Assembly (NCBI RefSeq): GCF_002086735.1
Contig: NZ_MVIJ01000026.1
Span: 17,437-81,436 of the forward strand
DNA length: 64,000 nt
Reading direction: 5' to 3'
Source of the DNA: Mycobacterium scrofulaceum
GTDB taxonomy: Bacteria > Actinomycetota > Actinomycetes > Mycobacteriales > Mycobacteriaceae
Shown: positions 7,539-15,805 of the stretch, in pieces
How the letters are laid out: each line of letters opens with the position of its first letter
How positions within the stretch are numbered: the first letter of the stretch is position 1
The notes under the pieces: model-generated
Told to the model about the DNA's origin: nothing
The model's input: only the letters and a program-made list of their open reading frames with translations
Database searches by the model: none
Position numbers and translations under genes: made by a program

Positions 7539-8921
7539 GCCTGGTCGCCGGCATCGACTCGTCGACGCAGTCCTGCAAGGTGCTGGTCTGCGACGCCGCC
7601 ACCGGCGAGGTGGTTCGCGAGGGCCGGGCCGACCATCCCGACGGCACCGAAATCGCCCCGGCGGCATGGGAGGACGCCGCCCGCCAGGCGATCGCGGCCG
7701 CCGGTGGCCTGGGCGGGGTCGAGGCCGTCGCCGTCGGGGCGCAGCAGCACGGCATGGTGTGCCTGGACGCGGCGGGCCGGGTGGTGCGGCCCGCGCTGCT
7801 GTGGAACGACGTGCGGTCGGCCGACGCGGCGCGCGCGCTGGTCGAGGAGCTCGGCGGCCCTGCGGCGTGGGCGCGGGCCGTCGGGGTCGTGCCGCTGGCC
7901 GCCATCACGGTGGCCAAGCTGCGCTGGCTCGCCGACCACGAGCCGCGCCGCGCGGACCGCACGGCGGCCGTCTGCCTGCCGCACGACTGGCTGACGTGGC
8001 GGTTGCGCGGCGACCCCGCCGTCGCGGCGCTCACCACCGATCGCAGCGACGCCAGCGGCACCGGATACTACGACGCCGCGAGTGGGGACTACCGCGTCGA
8101 CCTCCTCGAGCTGGCCATGCGCGGTCGCCGCCCGCAGCTGCCGACCGTGCTGGGCCCGTCGGACGGAACCGTCAGCGGCACAACGACCTTCGGCGCGGGG
8201 CTCGGGGACAACGCGGCCGCGGCCCTGGGCCTCGGCGCAGAAGAGGGTGACGTCATCGTGTCGGTCGGGACCTCGGGGGTGGTGGCCGCGGTCACCGCCG
8301 ACCCGATCCGCGACGACGCCGGCTTCGTCGCGGGATTCGCCGACGGCACCGGGCGCTACCTTCCGTTGGTGTGCACGCTCAACGGCGCGCGGGTGCTGGA
8401 CGCGGCCGCCGCCTTGCTGCGGGTCGGCCACGACGAGCTGTCCGAGCTTGCGTTGTCCGCGCCGCCGGGCAGCGCGGGGCTGGTCCTGGTGCCCTACCTG
8501 GAGGGCGAGCGAACCCCGAACCGCCCCAACGCCTCCGGCGCGCTGCACGGCCTGCGGGTCGCGAACGCCACGCCGGCCAACTTGGCCAGGGCCGCGGTGG
8601 AGGGGCTGCTGTGCGCGCTGGCCGACGGCCTCGCCCACCTGGCCGCGCTCGGCGTCGCCGCGCGCCGCATCCTGCTGATCGGCGGCGGCGCACAGTCGCG
8701 GGCCCTGCGCGAGATCGCCCCCGCGGTGTTCGGCGTGCCGGTGCTGGTGCCCGCGGCCGGGCAGTACGTCGCGCTGGGCGCGGCGCGGCAGGCCGCGTGG
8801 GCGCTGAGCTCATCGCCGCGACCGCCCCGCTGGGCCGCGGGCCGACGAATACACCGCCGACCCGGCGCCCGAGGTGCTCAGCCGCTACGCGCGGCTGCGC
8901 GACCTGACCGAGGGCGTCTAG
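7535..8921 (+). CDS. xylB: Xylulokinase (FGGY family) with an apparent C-terminal frameshift
   Basis: This kinase phosphorylates D-xylulose with ATP to give xylulose 5-phosphate. It shows the N-terminal phosphate-binding GIDSSTQSCKV, the QQHGM motif, SDASGTGYYD, and VSVGTSGVVAA of the second FGGY domain. The GTG start overlaps the upstream stop. The reading frame holds through QAAWALSS near 8820. The expected end (ADEYTADPAPEVL...LTEGV, stop at 8919-8921) is then in the next frame. One extra G in the GGG at 8839-8841 would explain it. Read literally, the frame stays open to 10918, antisense to the next gene. Corrected length is about 461 residues, normal for the family. Sequencing error or real mutation cannot be separated here. 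Confidence 0.85.
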
Positions 8922-10408
8922 TCGCAGGGCCGGAACACCGGCAGGACGCGGTATTTGGCGCTGAAGCTGGCCTTCTCGTATTCGTCGCCGACCTCGCCGT
9001 CGCACGCGATGACCGTCGGCCCGTCGACCGCGCGGAAGGCGAACTCCGGCACCTGCAGCTCGTGATAGAGCGGGCTGCGCTCCAGGCGGCCCAGCGCGAG
9101 GGCGGCCAGGATCCTGGTCCGGGACCACCGCCGCCCCGCTTCGAGCATGCGGACGTCGATCAGGCCGTCGTCCATTCGGGTCCGCCGCGACGGGGCGAAA
9201 CCGGTGGGCAGGTACAGCGAGTTCCCGAGAAAGAACAGCGACGTCAGCAGCGTCTTGTTGTCGTAGGCGATCCGGACGGGCTCGTCGTGGCGCAGCGTGT
9301 GCAGCATCGCGTAGAGGCCGGCCAGCGGCTTGCCGATGCGTTTCTCCAGTTTCTCGCGCTGCTGCACGAAGGCGGGGTAGGCACCGATGCTGGCGGTGTT
9401 GAGGACCATCTGACTCTCGTTGAGGCACACCAGGTCCACGCACGCCACGCTGCCGCGGCGGATCGCATCGACGGTCTTGGCGACGGTGTCGCAGCCGATG
9501 TCCTTCGCGAAGTGGTTGAACGTACCGGCGGGAAACACCGCCAGCGGCAGCCCGGCCTCGATGGCCACCCCCGCCGCGGCCGCCACCGTGCCGTCGCCGC
9601 CGCCGACCGCGAGCACCTCGGCGCGTGCGGCGGCGTCGCGCAGGACCTCCGCCGGGTCGTCGTCGGGTCCCAGCTCCCGGATGTCCACCTTCGGCAGCGC
9701 CTCGCGCACCTCGTCGACGACGCGGGCCCCGGTGCCGCTGCCCGACTCGGGGTTGATGACCAGCACCACCCCGGCGCCGTCGGGCCGTTCGGGGGCCGGG
9801 ACCCGGAGCGGCTCGGTCTTGGGCAGGGCGGTATCGACGATCGGCGGAACCAGCCGGCCGCCCAGCACCGCCAGGCCGGCGCCGATGCCGAACCCGGCCA
9901 CGACGTCGCCCGGGTAGTGGGCGCCGGTCGCCACCCGCGAGAGCCCGACCAGCCCGGCCAGCAGCGCCAGCCCGAACCCCAGCATCGGGTTCTCCAACCC
10001 CACCCCGACGGCGAAGGCGGCGGCGCTGGCGGAGTGCCCCGACGGGAAGGAGTTCGACGTCGGGCGCCGGCGGACCTGCCTGACCAGCGGCACCAATTCG
10101 TACCCGGGTCGCGGGCGGCGGCGGATGCGTTTGGCCACCTGGTTGGTGACCAGGCTGGTGGCGGCCAGCGTCACGACGCCGCGCGTGGCGCCGCGCTGGG
10201 CGCTCTTGTTCCCCGAGGCCATCAGGGTGGCGGCGACGGCGAACCACAGCTTGGAGTTGTCGGCCGCCCGGGTCAGCGGCGGCATGACCGCGTCCAGCAG
10301 CGGGGTGTCCGTCTCGGCGATCGCTTCGAAGAGCTCCCGGTCCAGCGTGCCCAGACCCCGGGTGATCTGCTCGATGCCGCGCGCGCGTCGCCTGGGCCGC
10401 CTGTTCAT
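8918..10408 (-). CDS. Fused PAP2 phosphatase and diacylglycerol-kinase-type lipid kinase
   Basis: This 496-residue membrane protein joins two lipid enzymes. Residues 30-200 form a PAP2 domain with K93xxxxxxRP, PSGH (122-125) and SR157-158...H164xxxD168, which removes phosphate from lipid phosphates. Residues 212-490 form a DAGK/YegS-like kinase domain with GGGDGT (269-274), which phosphorylates a lipid from ATP. The fusion could interconvert phosphatidate and diacylglycerol or act on polyprenyl or long-chain bases; the true substrate is unknown. Several hydrophobic segments lie in the first half. A TAGGGT hexamer seven bases before ATG suggests a leaderless transcript. It overlaps the corrected xylulokinase end by four bases, tail to tail. 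Confidence 0.85.
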   Translation of the reverse strand: MNRRPRRRARGIEQITRGLGTLDRELFEAIAETDTPLLDAVMPPLTRAADNSKLWFAVAATLMASGNKSAQRGATRGVVTLAATSLVTNQVAKRIRRRPRPGYELVPLVRQVRRRPTSNSFPSGHSASAAAFAVGVGLENPMLGFGLALLAGLVGLSRVATGAHYPGDVVAGFGIGAGLAVLGGRLVPPIVDTALPKTEPLRVPAPERPDGAGVVLVINPESGSGTGARVVDEVREALPKVDIRELGPDDDPAEVLRDAAARAEVLAVGGGDGTVAAAAGVAIEAGLPLAVFPAGTFNHFAKDIGCDTVAKTVDAIRRGSVACVDLVCLNESQMVLNTASIGAYPAFVQQREKLEKRIGKPLAGLYAMLHTLRHDEPVRIAYDNKTLLTSLFFLGNSLYLPTGFAPSRRTRMDDGLIDVRMLEAGRRWSRTRILAALALGRLERSPLYHELQVPEFAFRAVDGPTVIACDGEVGDEYEKASFSAKYRVLPVFRPCD

Positions 10409-10436
10409 TCGCTACACCCTAAATTGGTTGGCGGAC

Positions 10437-11222
10437 ATGGACGCACCGGGCTACTTCGAGGCATGGCGGGAAAACGCCGCGCGGCAGGGCGTGAGCCCGG
10501 ACGCCGTCGCGGAAATCACCCGGCGCTACGACATCACCCCGGACACGTTTCGATCACTCGGGACGATGGCGCAGATCAAGGATCCCGACGGCAAATCCTT
10601 CTTCCTCCTCGCGCGGGGCACCGGCGGCGGCGAGGCCCGCGCGGCGGCGCTGGCCACCTACATCCTGAACGCGGGCACCGGGTACGGCAGCAAGGGCGCG
10701 TGGCGCACCGACTTTCCGCCGGCGCCCTACCGCGCGGCCGAAGTCACGCGAATCATGCGGCGGCAGAACGCAAACCTGTGGAGCTACACCCGCGACGTCG
10801 GGTTCGTCCACCGCAACGGCGGCCGGCTGGTCGCGACCCCGAACGGCATCCTGATGGGCCTGGGCGGCAACCGGATCCAACGGCAATTCTGCCGCCGGGG
10901 CGGCACCACCTGGGGTGACATCTTTCTGGTCAACCTGGGCGCGGTCACCGACCCCGCGGGGTGGCTGCGCCGGATCGTCGAGTCCGGGCATGCCTGGTAC
11001 CTGCGCGCCGACGGGACTCCCGTGCAGAGCGCACTCGACCTGGATCGGGTGCTGCACCACGAGGAGCGGCACTGCCGGCAGTGGGCGGCGATGGGCTACG
11101 CGGGCATGCTGGCCGCCTACGGCCGGGAACTGGTCCGCGAATACGCCTTCGGCGCGATCAACCGGCTCGAGGAGGACGCCGGCCTGACCGACGGCGGCTA
11201 CAGGGCGTCGATCCCGTGGTAG
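10437..11222 (+). CDS. HEXXH-containing protein of unknown function
   Basis: I do not recognise a named family for this 261-residue protein. Visible in it are a soluble N-terminus rich in Arg (residues 1-100), a Gly-rich core (TPNGILMGLGGNRIQRQF) and, near residues 204-208, HEERH, a match to the zinc-binding HExxH motif in the context LHHEERHCRQW. A Glu-rich stretch about 30 residues later could supply a third ligand. HExxH followed by xRQ or xxQ and a Tyr/Gly-rich helix is typical of several uncharacterised bacterial zincin-like domains. No signal peptide. It is divergent from the lipid-kinase fusion with only 28 bases between starts, and its 3' end overlaps the GAP gene by 25 bases. Confidence 0.65.
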   Translation: MDAPGYFEAWRENAARQGVSPDAVAEITRRYDITPDTFRSLGTMAQIKDPDGKSFFLLARGTGGGEARAAALATYILNAGTGYGSKGAWRTDFPPAPYRAAEVTRIMRRQNANLWSYTRDVGFVHRNGGRLVATPNGILMGLGGNRIQRQFCRRGGTTWGDIFLVNLGAVTDPAGWLRRIVESGHAWYLRADGTPVQSALDLDRVLHHEERHCRQWAAMGYAGMLAAYGRELVREYAFGAINRLEEDAGLTDGGYRASIPW

Positions 11223-11878
11223 AGGACCATCGCGCCGATCAGCACCAGGACCGCCGCGAGCAGGGCGGCGTTGTTGCGGTCCATCCAGTCCTTGACCCGC
11301 GCCAGCGTGTCGTCGAGGCGGCTGCCGGCGGCCGCGTAGGCCAGGATCGGGATCGCGACGCTTGACGCCGCGATGGCGACGAAGAACGCGGCGGCCACCC
11401 AGTCACCGACCAGGCCGAGCCCGGCGGTCCCGATGCCCAACCCGGCCGGAATACAGATGAGCGCGACGTCCGGCCGCACGACGGCCAGCACCGCCCCGAT
11501 GGCCCCCGCGCGGGCCGGGGTGATGCTGGCGAACGAACGCATCCACGCCGGCGACTCGGAGTGGCCATGCCGGTTCAGCCAGCGGTAGACGCCGTACAGG
11601 ATCAGCGCCGAGCCGAAGACCACGCGCAGCCACGACGACCACCGCGGCGGTGACTTGTCCAGGCCGCCGAGCAGTCCGGACGCCGCGACGGACAGCGCCG
11701 TCAGCGCGGCCAGGCTCAGCAGCCAGCCGCCGAGGAACGCCAGGCCGCTAGGCCGCGGCCGCGGCGCCTGCAAGACCAGCACGGCCGGGATCACCGTGAG
11801 CGGCGACAGCGAGATGACCAGCCCGAGCGGGACGAGCCCGGTCAGCACCGTGCCCCAGCTTCCTGCCATGGGCAGCAA
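11198..11878 (-). CDS. GAP family integral membrane protein (GPL addressing protein type)
   Basis: This 226-residue protein has six predicted hydrophobic segments: about 10-30, 38-60, 78-95, 120-145, 155-175 and 205-225. It carries the family's early SLSPLTVIPAVLVLQAPRPRP motif region. The founding member in M. smegmatis helps move glycopeptidolipids to the cell surface; the same role here is inference. It is a clear tandem paralogue of the gene at 11880 and lies one base downstream of it, so both come from one mRNA. The reading frame opens at TTG 11878; an ATG three codons later is an alternative. Confidence 0.82.
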   Translation of the reverse strand: MLPMAGSWGTVLTGLVPLGLVISLSPLTVIPAVLVLQAPRPRPSGLAFLGGWLLSLAALTALSVAASGLLGGLDKSPPRWSSWLRVVFGSALILYGVYRWLNRHGHSESPAWMRSFASITPARAGAIGAVLAVVRPDVALICIPAGLGIGTAGLGLVGDWVAAAFFVAIAASSVAIPILAYAAAGSRLDDTLARVKDWMDRNNAALLAAVLVLIGAMVLYHGIDAL

Positions 11879-11879
11879 T

Positions 11880-12560
11880 CTACAGGGCGTGAATCCCGTT
11901 GTAGAGCACCATCAAACCGATCAGGACCAGGATGACCGCGAGCAGCGTGCCGTGGTTCTCCTCCATCCAGACCTTGACGCGTTCCAGCGTGTCGTCGAGC
12001 CGGTCGCCCGCGCCGGCATACGCCAGGATCGGGATGGCCACGGTCGACGCCGCGACGACGACGAACACCGCCCCGGCCAGCAGTCGGCCCGCGGTGCCGA
12101 GGCTGCTGCCGCCGGCGGCCAGGCCGGCCGCCGCGCACAGCAGCAGCACCTCGGGCCGCAGCACCACCAGCGCCGCCGCGGTCACCCCGGCGCGTCGCGG
12201 GGTGAGGGTGGAGAACGAGCGCATCCAGCGCGGCATGGCACCGTGGCGGTGCCGGGTCAGCCAGTGGTAGGCGCCCAAAGCGATCAGCGCCGACCCCAGC
12301 GCGACGCGCAGCCACGACGCCCACGTCGGCGGCGCCTTGTGCAGGTCGCCGAGCAGGTCGGAGGCGCCGGCGAAAGCGGCGGTCAGGGCGGCCAGCCCCA
12401 GCACCCAGCCGGCGAGGAAGGACAGGCTGGTCGGCCGCGGCCGCGGCGCGTGCAGGACCAGCACCGCCGGAATGACCGTGATGGGCGAGAGCGCGATGAC
12501 CGCCGCCAGCGCGACGAGCTTGGTCAGTACCGATCCCCAACTTGCGTCCACGGGCAGCAA
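11880..12560 (-). CDS. GAP family integral membrane protein, tandem paralogue
   Basis: This 226-residue, six-helix membrane protein has the same length and layout as the gene at 11198. The shared motif is ALSPITVIPAVLVLHAPRPRP, split over residues 21-41. The end MVLYNGIHAL matches MVLYHGIDAL in the paralogue. The apparent start is TTG (12560), with GTG three codons in as an alternative. The family is implicated in transport of glycolipids such as GPLs across the inner membrane. Two copies in tandem may form a heteromeric complex, which is inference. Confidence 0.82.
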   Translation of the reverse strand: MLPVDASWGSVLTKLVALAAVIALSPITVIPAVLVLHAPRPRPTSLSFLAGWVLGLAALTAAFAGASDLLGDLHKAPPTWASWLRVALGSALIALGAYHWLTRHRHGAMPRWMRSFSTLTPRRAGVTAAALVVLRPEVLLLCAAAGLAAGGSSLGTAGRLLAGAVFVVVAASTVAIPILAYAGAGDRLDDTLERVKVWMEENHGTLLAVILVLIGLMVLYNGIHAL

Positions 12561-12610
12561 TCATCGCATCGGCGTGACGTGGCCGCACGGGTGCCGCGTA
12601 AGCACGTTCC

Positions 12611-12919
12611 TCAGAACGGTTTTCGGCGCAGCGTCCAGGCCGGCACCCAGTGCGTCACGGTCTTGCGCTTCGAGCCGTAGGCGACGGGGTAGGTCACCAG
12701 CCCCCACCAGTCGCCCTGCTCGCACAGCCCCCAGCAGCTGAGCCGCCCCTCGACGACCTTGTGCAGCTGCAGCCCATTGGGCTGGTACCGGCCGGCGCGG
12801 TGCGGCTCGCGCGGGAACAGCACGGTCAGGTCCACCAGGACGGTGATCGGCGGGCGCACCACGCGAAACGGGTCGCGGACCGGTTGGCCGTTGTACCCGA
12901 TGGACGCGAACTGTCCCAT
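12611..12919 (-). CDS. Conserved hypothetical protein, 102 residues
   Basis: Unrecognised family. The protein is soluble, rich in aromatic and basic residues, with two Cys in LSCWGLCEQGDWW and the end WVPAWTLRRKPF. I chose ATG 12919 because the coherent domain starts there (GQFASIGYNGQPVRDPF). The in-frame upstream extension to 13324 is antisense to the next gene and looks non-coding. It has its own promoter region (12920-13024) shared with the divergent small secreted protein. Confidence 0.6.
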   Translation of the reverse strand: MGQFASIGYNGQPVRDPFRVVRPPITVLVDLTVLFPREPHRAGRYQPNGLQLHKVVEGRLSCWGLCEQGDWWGLVTYPVAYGSKRKTVTHWVPAWTLRRKPF

Positions 12920-13024
12920 CGATCGATCATACGTTCGAATGACTTCTGCCTCCCGAGTTCTTCGTTTTCGGCCCCCGGCCGCCGCTCGTGGATATAGTCG
13001 GCTCAGCTGACAAGGGGAGGTCCC

Positions 13025-13252
13025 ATGAAGATGGCTTGCGCCGCTGGCGTATTGGCGTTGGCCGGGCTGCTCACCACCGGGGTGGGCGTGGCCAGTGCCG
13101 GCGAGATCGAGGTCGAGGGCAACTACTCGAGCCAGGCCGGTTGCGAGGCGGATGCCCCCCACGTCGAGCTCACGCACAACGACAACCTGTACACGCATTG
13201 GGACTGCCGGCTGGGGTCCGACGGGTTCTGGCACGTCTGGCTGTCCAACTGA
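13025..13252 (+). CDS. Small secreted protein, 75 residues
   Basis: The signal peptide spans residues 1-25 (AGVLALAGLLTTGVGVASA/GE). The mature product of about 50 residues has two Cys (GCEAD and WDCRL), probably a disulphide, and Trp/His-rich ends. AGGGGAGG is a strong ribosome binding site upstream of ATG. The layout resembles other mycobacterial secreted mini-proteins; no function can be assigned. The glycosyltransferase follows after 51 bases and may share the transcript. Confidence 0.7.
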   Translation: MKMACAAGVLALAGLLTTGVGVASAGEIEVEGNYSSQAGCEADAPHVELTHNDNLYTHWDCRLGSDGFWHVWLSN

Positions 13253-13303
13253 GCTTCGGCCCGCGGTGGGGCCAGGCGGGGCGGCTTCTGGCACCATAGC
13301 GGC

Positions 13304-14821
13304 GTGCGGAAACCGCTGCGCCACCCGCCGGCCGCGCTGGACCCACTGCTCGTGGGCCTACTCGCCGCGGCGGTGAGCCTGGCCGGCGCGGCCCGCCCGT
13401 CGTTCTGGTACGACGAGGCCGCCACCATATCGGCCGCATACAGCCGTTCCCTCGGCCAGCTGTGGCGGATGTTGGCCAACGTCGACGCCGTCCACGGCCT
13501 GTACTACCTGCTCATGCACGCGTGGTTTCGGGTCTTCCCACCCACCGAGTTCTGGTCGCGCGCGCCGAGCGGGCTGGCCGCCGGGGCCGCGGCCGCCGGA
13601 ATCGTGTTGCTGGGCAAGCAGTTCTCGTCACGCACGGTCGCGGTGGCCTCCGGCGTGTTCTGCGCCATCCTGCCACGGACGACGTGGGCGGGCATCGAGG
13701 CCCGCCCCTACGCGCTGTCCATGATGGCCGCCGTGTGGCTGACGGTCTTGCTGGTGCACGCCGCGCGCCGCGACACCGGCCGGCTGTGGGCCGCCTACGG
13801 CGTCGCCCTGGCCCTGTCGATCGCCCTGGACGTGTACCTCGCCCTGCTGGTCGCGGCGCACCTCACGCTGATCGTCGTCTCCCGTTGCGCGCGAACCGTT
13901 TTGCTGCGGTTCGCCGTCGCGGCGGGCGTCGCGGTCGGCGCCATGGCGCCGTTCCTGCTGACGGTCGCCGGCCAGGCGCACCAGATAGCCTGGATCGCAC
14001 CGATCGGCCGCCGCACGTTCGAAGACGTGGTGGTGCAACAGTATTTCGAGCGCTGCCCCCCGTCCGCCGTGCTGTCGGCACTGGTGGTGGCGGCGGCTGT
14101 GGCGTTGTGGCTCAGCAAGTCCAGGCCCCTGGCGCCGGCCGACCGGCACCTGCTGGCCCTCGCCGTGGCGTGGCTTGCGCTGCCGACGGCGGCCATCCTG
14201 GTCTACTCGGCGCTGGTGCATTCGATCTACACCCCGCGCTATCTGTCGTTCACGGTGCCGGGCATGGCGCTGATCCTGGGCGTCTGCGCCGTCACGGTGA
14301 CCGCCCGGCCGTGGCTTACGGCGGCGCTGGTCGCCCTCTTCGCGGTCGCCGCCGCACCGAACTATGTTCGGGTGCAACGCAATCCGTATGCCAAGTACGG
14401 AATGGACTACAGCCAGGTGGCCGATCTGATCTCGGCGAAGGCGGCACCCGGCGATTGCCTACTGGTGAACGACACGGTGACGTTCATGCCCGCCCCGATG
14501 CGGCCCTTGATGGCGGCACGCCCCGACGCCTATCGCAAGCTGATCGATCTCACCCTGTGGCAGCGGGCGACCGACCGCAACGACGTCTTCGGCACCAACC
14601 TCATTCCCGAGGTCGTCGCGCAACCGTTGAGCCGGTGCGGCATCGTGTGGATCATCACCCAGGCCGACCCGTCACAGCCCCCGCACGAGCGCGGCCCGGC
14701 GATCCCGCCCGGACCCGTCTACGGGCCGACGCCCGCCTTCGCGGTGCCCCACGACCTGGGCTTCCGCCTGGTCGAGCGTTGGCAGTTCAACCTGGTCCAG
14801 GTGCTCAAAGCGCGGCGATAG
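13304..14821 (+). CDS. GT-C type membrane glycosyltransferase
   Basis: This 505-residue integral membrane protein has about ten hydrophobic helices. The N-terminal extracytoplasmic loop carries WYDEAATI, the Asp/Glu pair typical of GT-C enzymes, and then HGLYYLLMHAW, a pattern seen in PMT/ArnT-like mannosyl- and arabinosyltransferases. Such enzymes use polyprenyl-phosphate sugars outside the membrane. The last third (from about residue 390) is a soluble periplasmic tail. The GTG start lies downstream of CACCAT, a possible -10 for a leaderless transcript. Substrate is unknown. It ends one base before the convergent GH16 gene. Confidence 0.78.
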   Translation: MRKPLRHPPAALDPLLVGLLAAAVSLAGAARPSFWYDEAATISAAYSRSLGQLWRMLANVDAVHGLYYLLMHAWFRVFPPTEFWSRAPSGLAAGAAAAGIVLLGKQFSSRTVAVASGVFCAILPRTTWAGIEARPYALSMMAAVWLTVLLVHAARRDTGRLWAAYGVALALSIALDVYLALLVAAHLTLIVVSRCARTVLLRFAVAAGVAVGAMAPFLLTVAGQAHQIAWIAPIGRRTFEDVVVQQYFERCPPSAVLSALVVAAAVALWLSKSRPLAPADRHLLALAVAWLALPTAAILVYSALVHSIYTPRYLSFTVPGMALILGVCAVTVTARPWLTAALVALFAVAAAPNYVRVQRNPYAKYGMDYSQVADLISAKAAPGDCLLVNDTVTFMPAPMRPLMAARPDAYRKLIDLTLWQRATDRNDVFGTNLIPEVVAQPLSRCGIVWIITQADPSQPPHERGPAIPPGPVYGPTPAFAVPHDLGFRLVERWQFNLVQVLKARR

Positions 14822-15652
14822 TCACCAGATTCGGATGTAGTCGACCAGCATCGAGGCCGGGAAGGTGCCCCCGGCCGGGTCCCCGGCGCCCACCCCGCCC
14901 ACGGCGAGCGTGAACATCGGCGTCATCCAGTAACCGGGGATGTTGAACGGCCAGCGGAAGTCGTCGGGGGCGCCGCCGGCGACGTGGATCGGCTTGTTGG
15001 GCACTTTGAAGTATTCCGCCCCATCCCGCGCGAACTCGAAACCCTCTTCGCCCCAATGCATGCGCCAGGTGTGCCAGTTGCTGTCGACCAGGCCGGGGAT
15101 CGACTTGCCCTCCCAGGTCTTACCGTTGGACGCCGCGTGGACGGTGGTGCCCGGGGCCCACTGGCCGTTGCCGTACCACTCGAAGATGTCCACCTCGCCG
15201 TCGGGCAGCGGGTCCTCGTTGACGCCCCAGAACGAGGGCCACAGGCCGGGATACAGGCAGTCCAGCTTGATCCGCGCCTCCCAGGTCTGGTTGATCATGC
15301 TGCGGAAGTTGCCGCGCAGCTTGCCGCTGTAATAGGTGTTGCTCAGCAGATCGTGGGTGGCGCACAGGACGAGGTTGGAATGCCCGTCTTGGAACACGTT
15401 TTGGCGGTCGTCGCGATAGATGCCCTCCACGGGCGGGAAGACGTCGTCCTGCCAGGTCTGGATCGTCCACTTGCCGGGATCGGGCGGGGAGCCCGCGGGC
15501 CCGTCGAATTCGTCGGCGAAGATGTAGGGGCCACCGGGGCCGGCCGACGGCGGCGCCTGCGGCGCCGAGGGGGTGGCCCACGCGCCCGGCAAGCGCATCG
15601 CAGCCCCCAGCATGCCGAGCCCCGACATCAACATCATGCTGCGACGGTCCAT
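14822..15652 (-). CDS. Exported glycoside hydrolase family 16 protein (Rv0315-like)
   Basis: This 276-residue protein has an N-terminal export signal (DRRSMMLMSGLGML..., cleaved near AWATP) and a GH16 beta-sandwich. The catalytic ExDxxE motif is GEVDIFEW, with E153, D155 and E158. Family members hydrolyse or transfer beta-1,3 or beta-1,4 glucans; the mycobacterial relative Rv0315 is described as a beta-1,3-glucanase-like antigen. The end MLVDYIRIW is typical of the family. From here to the right edge, gene order follows M. tuberculosis Rv0315 to Rv0267. It meets the glycosyltransferase tail to tail. Confidence 0.88.
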   Translation of the reverse strand: MDRRSMMLMSGLGMLGAAMRLPGAWATPSAPQAPPSAGPGGPYIFADEFDGPAGSPPDPGKWTIQTWQDDVFPPVEGIYRDDRQNVFQDGHSNLVLCATHDLLSNTYYSGKLRGNFRSMINQTWEARIKLDCLYPGLWPSFWGVNEDPLPDGEVDIFEWYGNGQWAPGTTVHAASNGKTWEGKSIPGLVDSNWHTWRMHWGEEGFEFARDGAEYFKVPNKPIHVAGGAPDDFRWPFNIPGYWMTPMFTLAVGGVGAGDPAGGTFPASMLVDYIRIW

Positions 15653-15805
15653 CTAAACCCCAATCGTGAAAACCGTGTTCCCGAACTAGCCCGATACCCC
15701 CGGGCAACTCTCGCAAACGGTGTTATAAAACCACGCGCCGGGGTGCCACGCACCCCGCGCCGGGCCCGTGGCGGCGACTTTTCGCACGCCGGGGCGCTAG
15801 GCGGG

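Noticed and set aside
8922..10918. Continuation of the xylulokinase frame to 10918
   Set aside because: This stretch is antisense to the PAP2/lipid kinase and then out of frame with the HEXXH gene; it looks like a frameshift artefact and not a real fusion.
12920..13324. N-terminal extension of the 102-residue protein
   Set aside because: It is antisense to the small secreted protein, and the coherent domain starts at ATG 12919.
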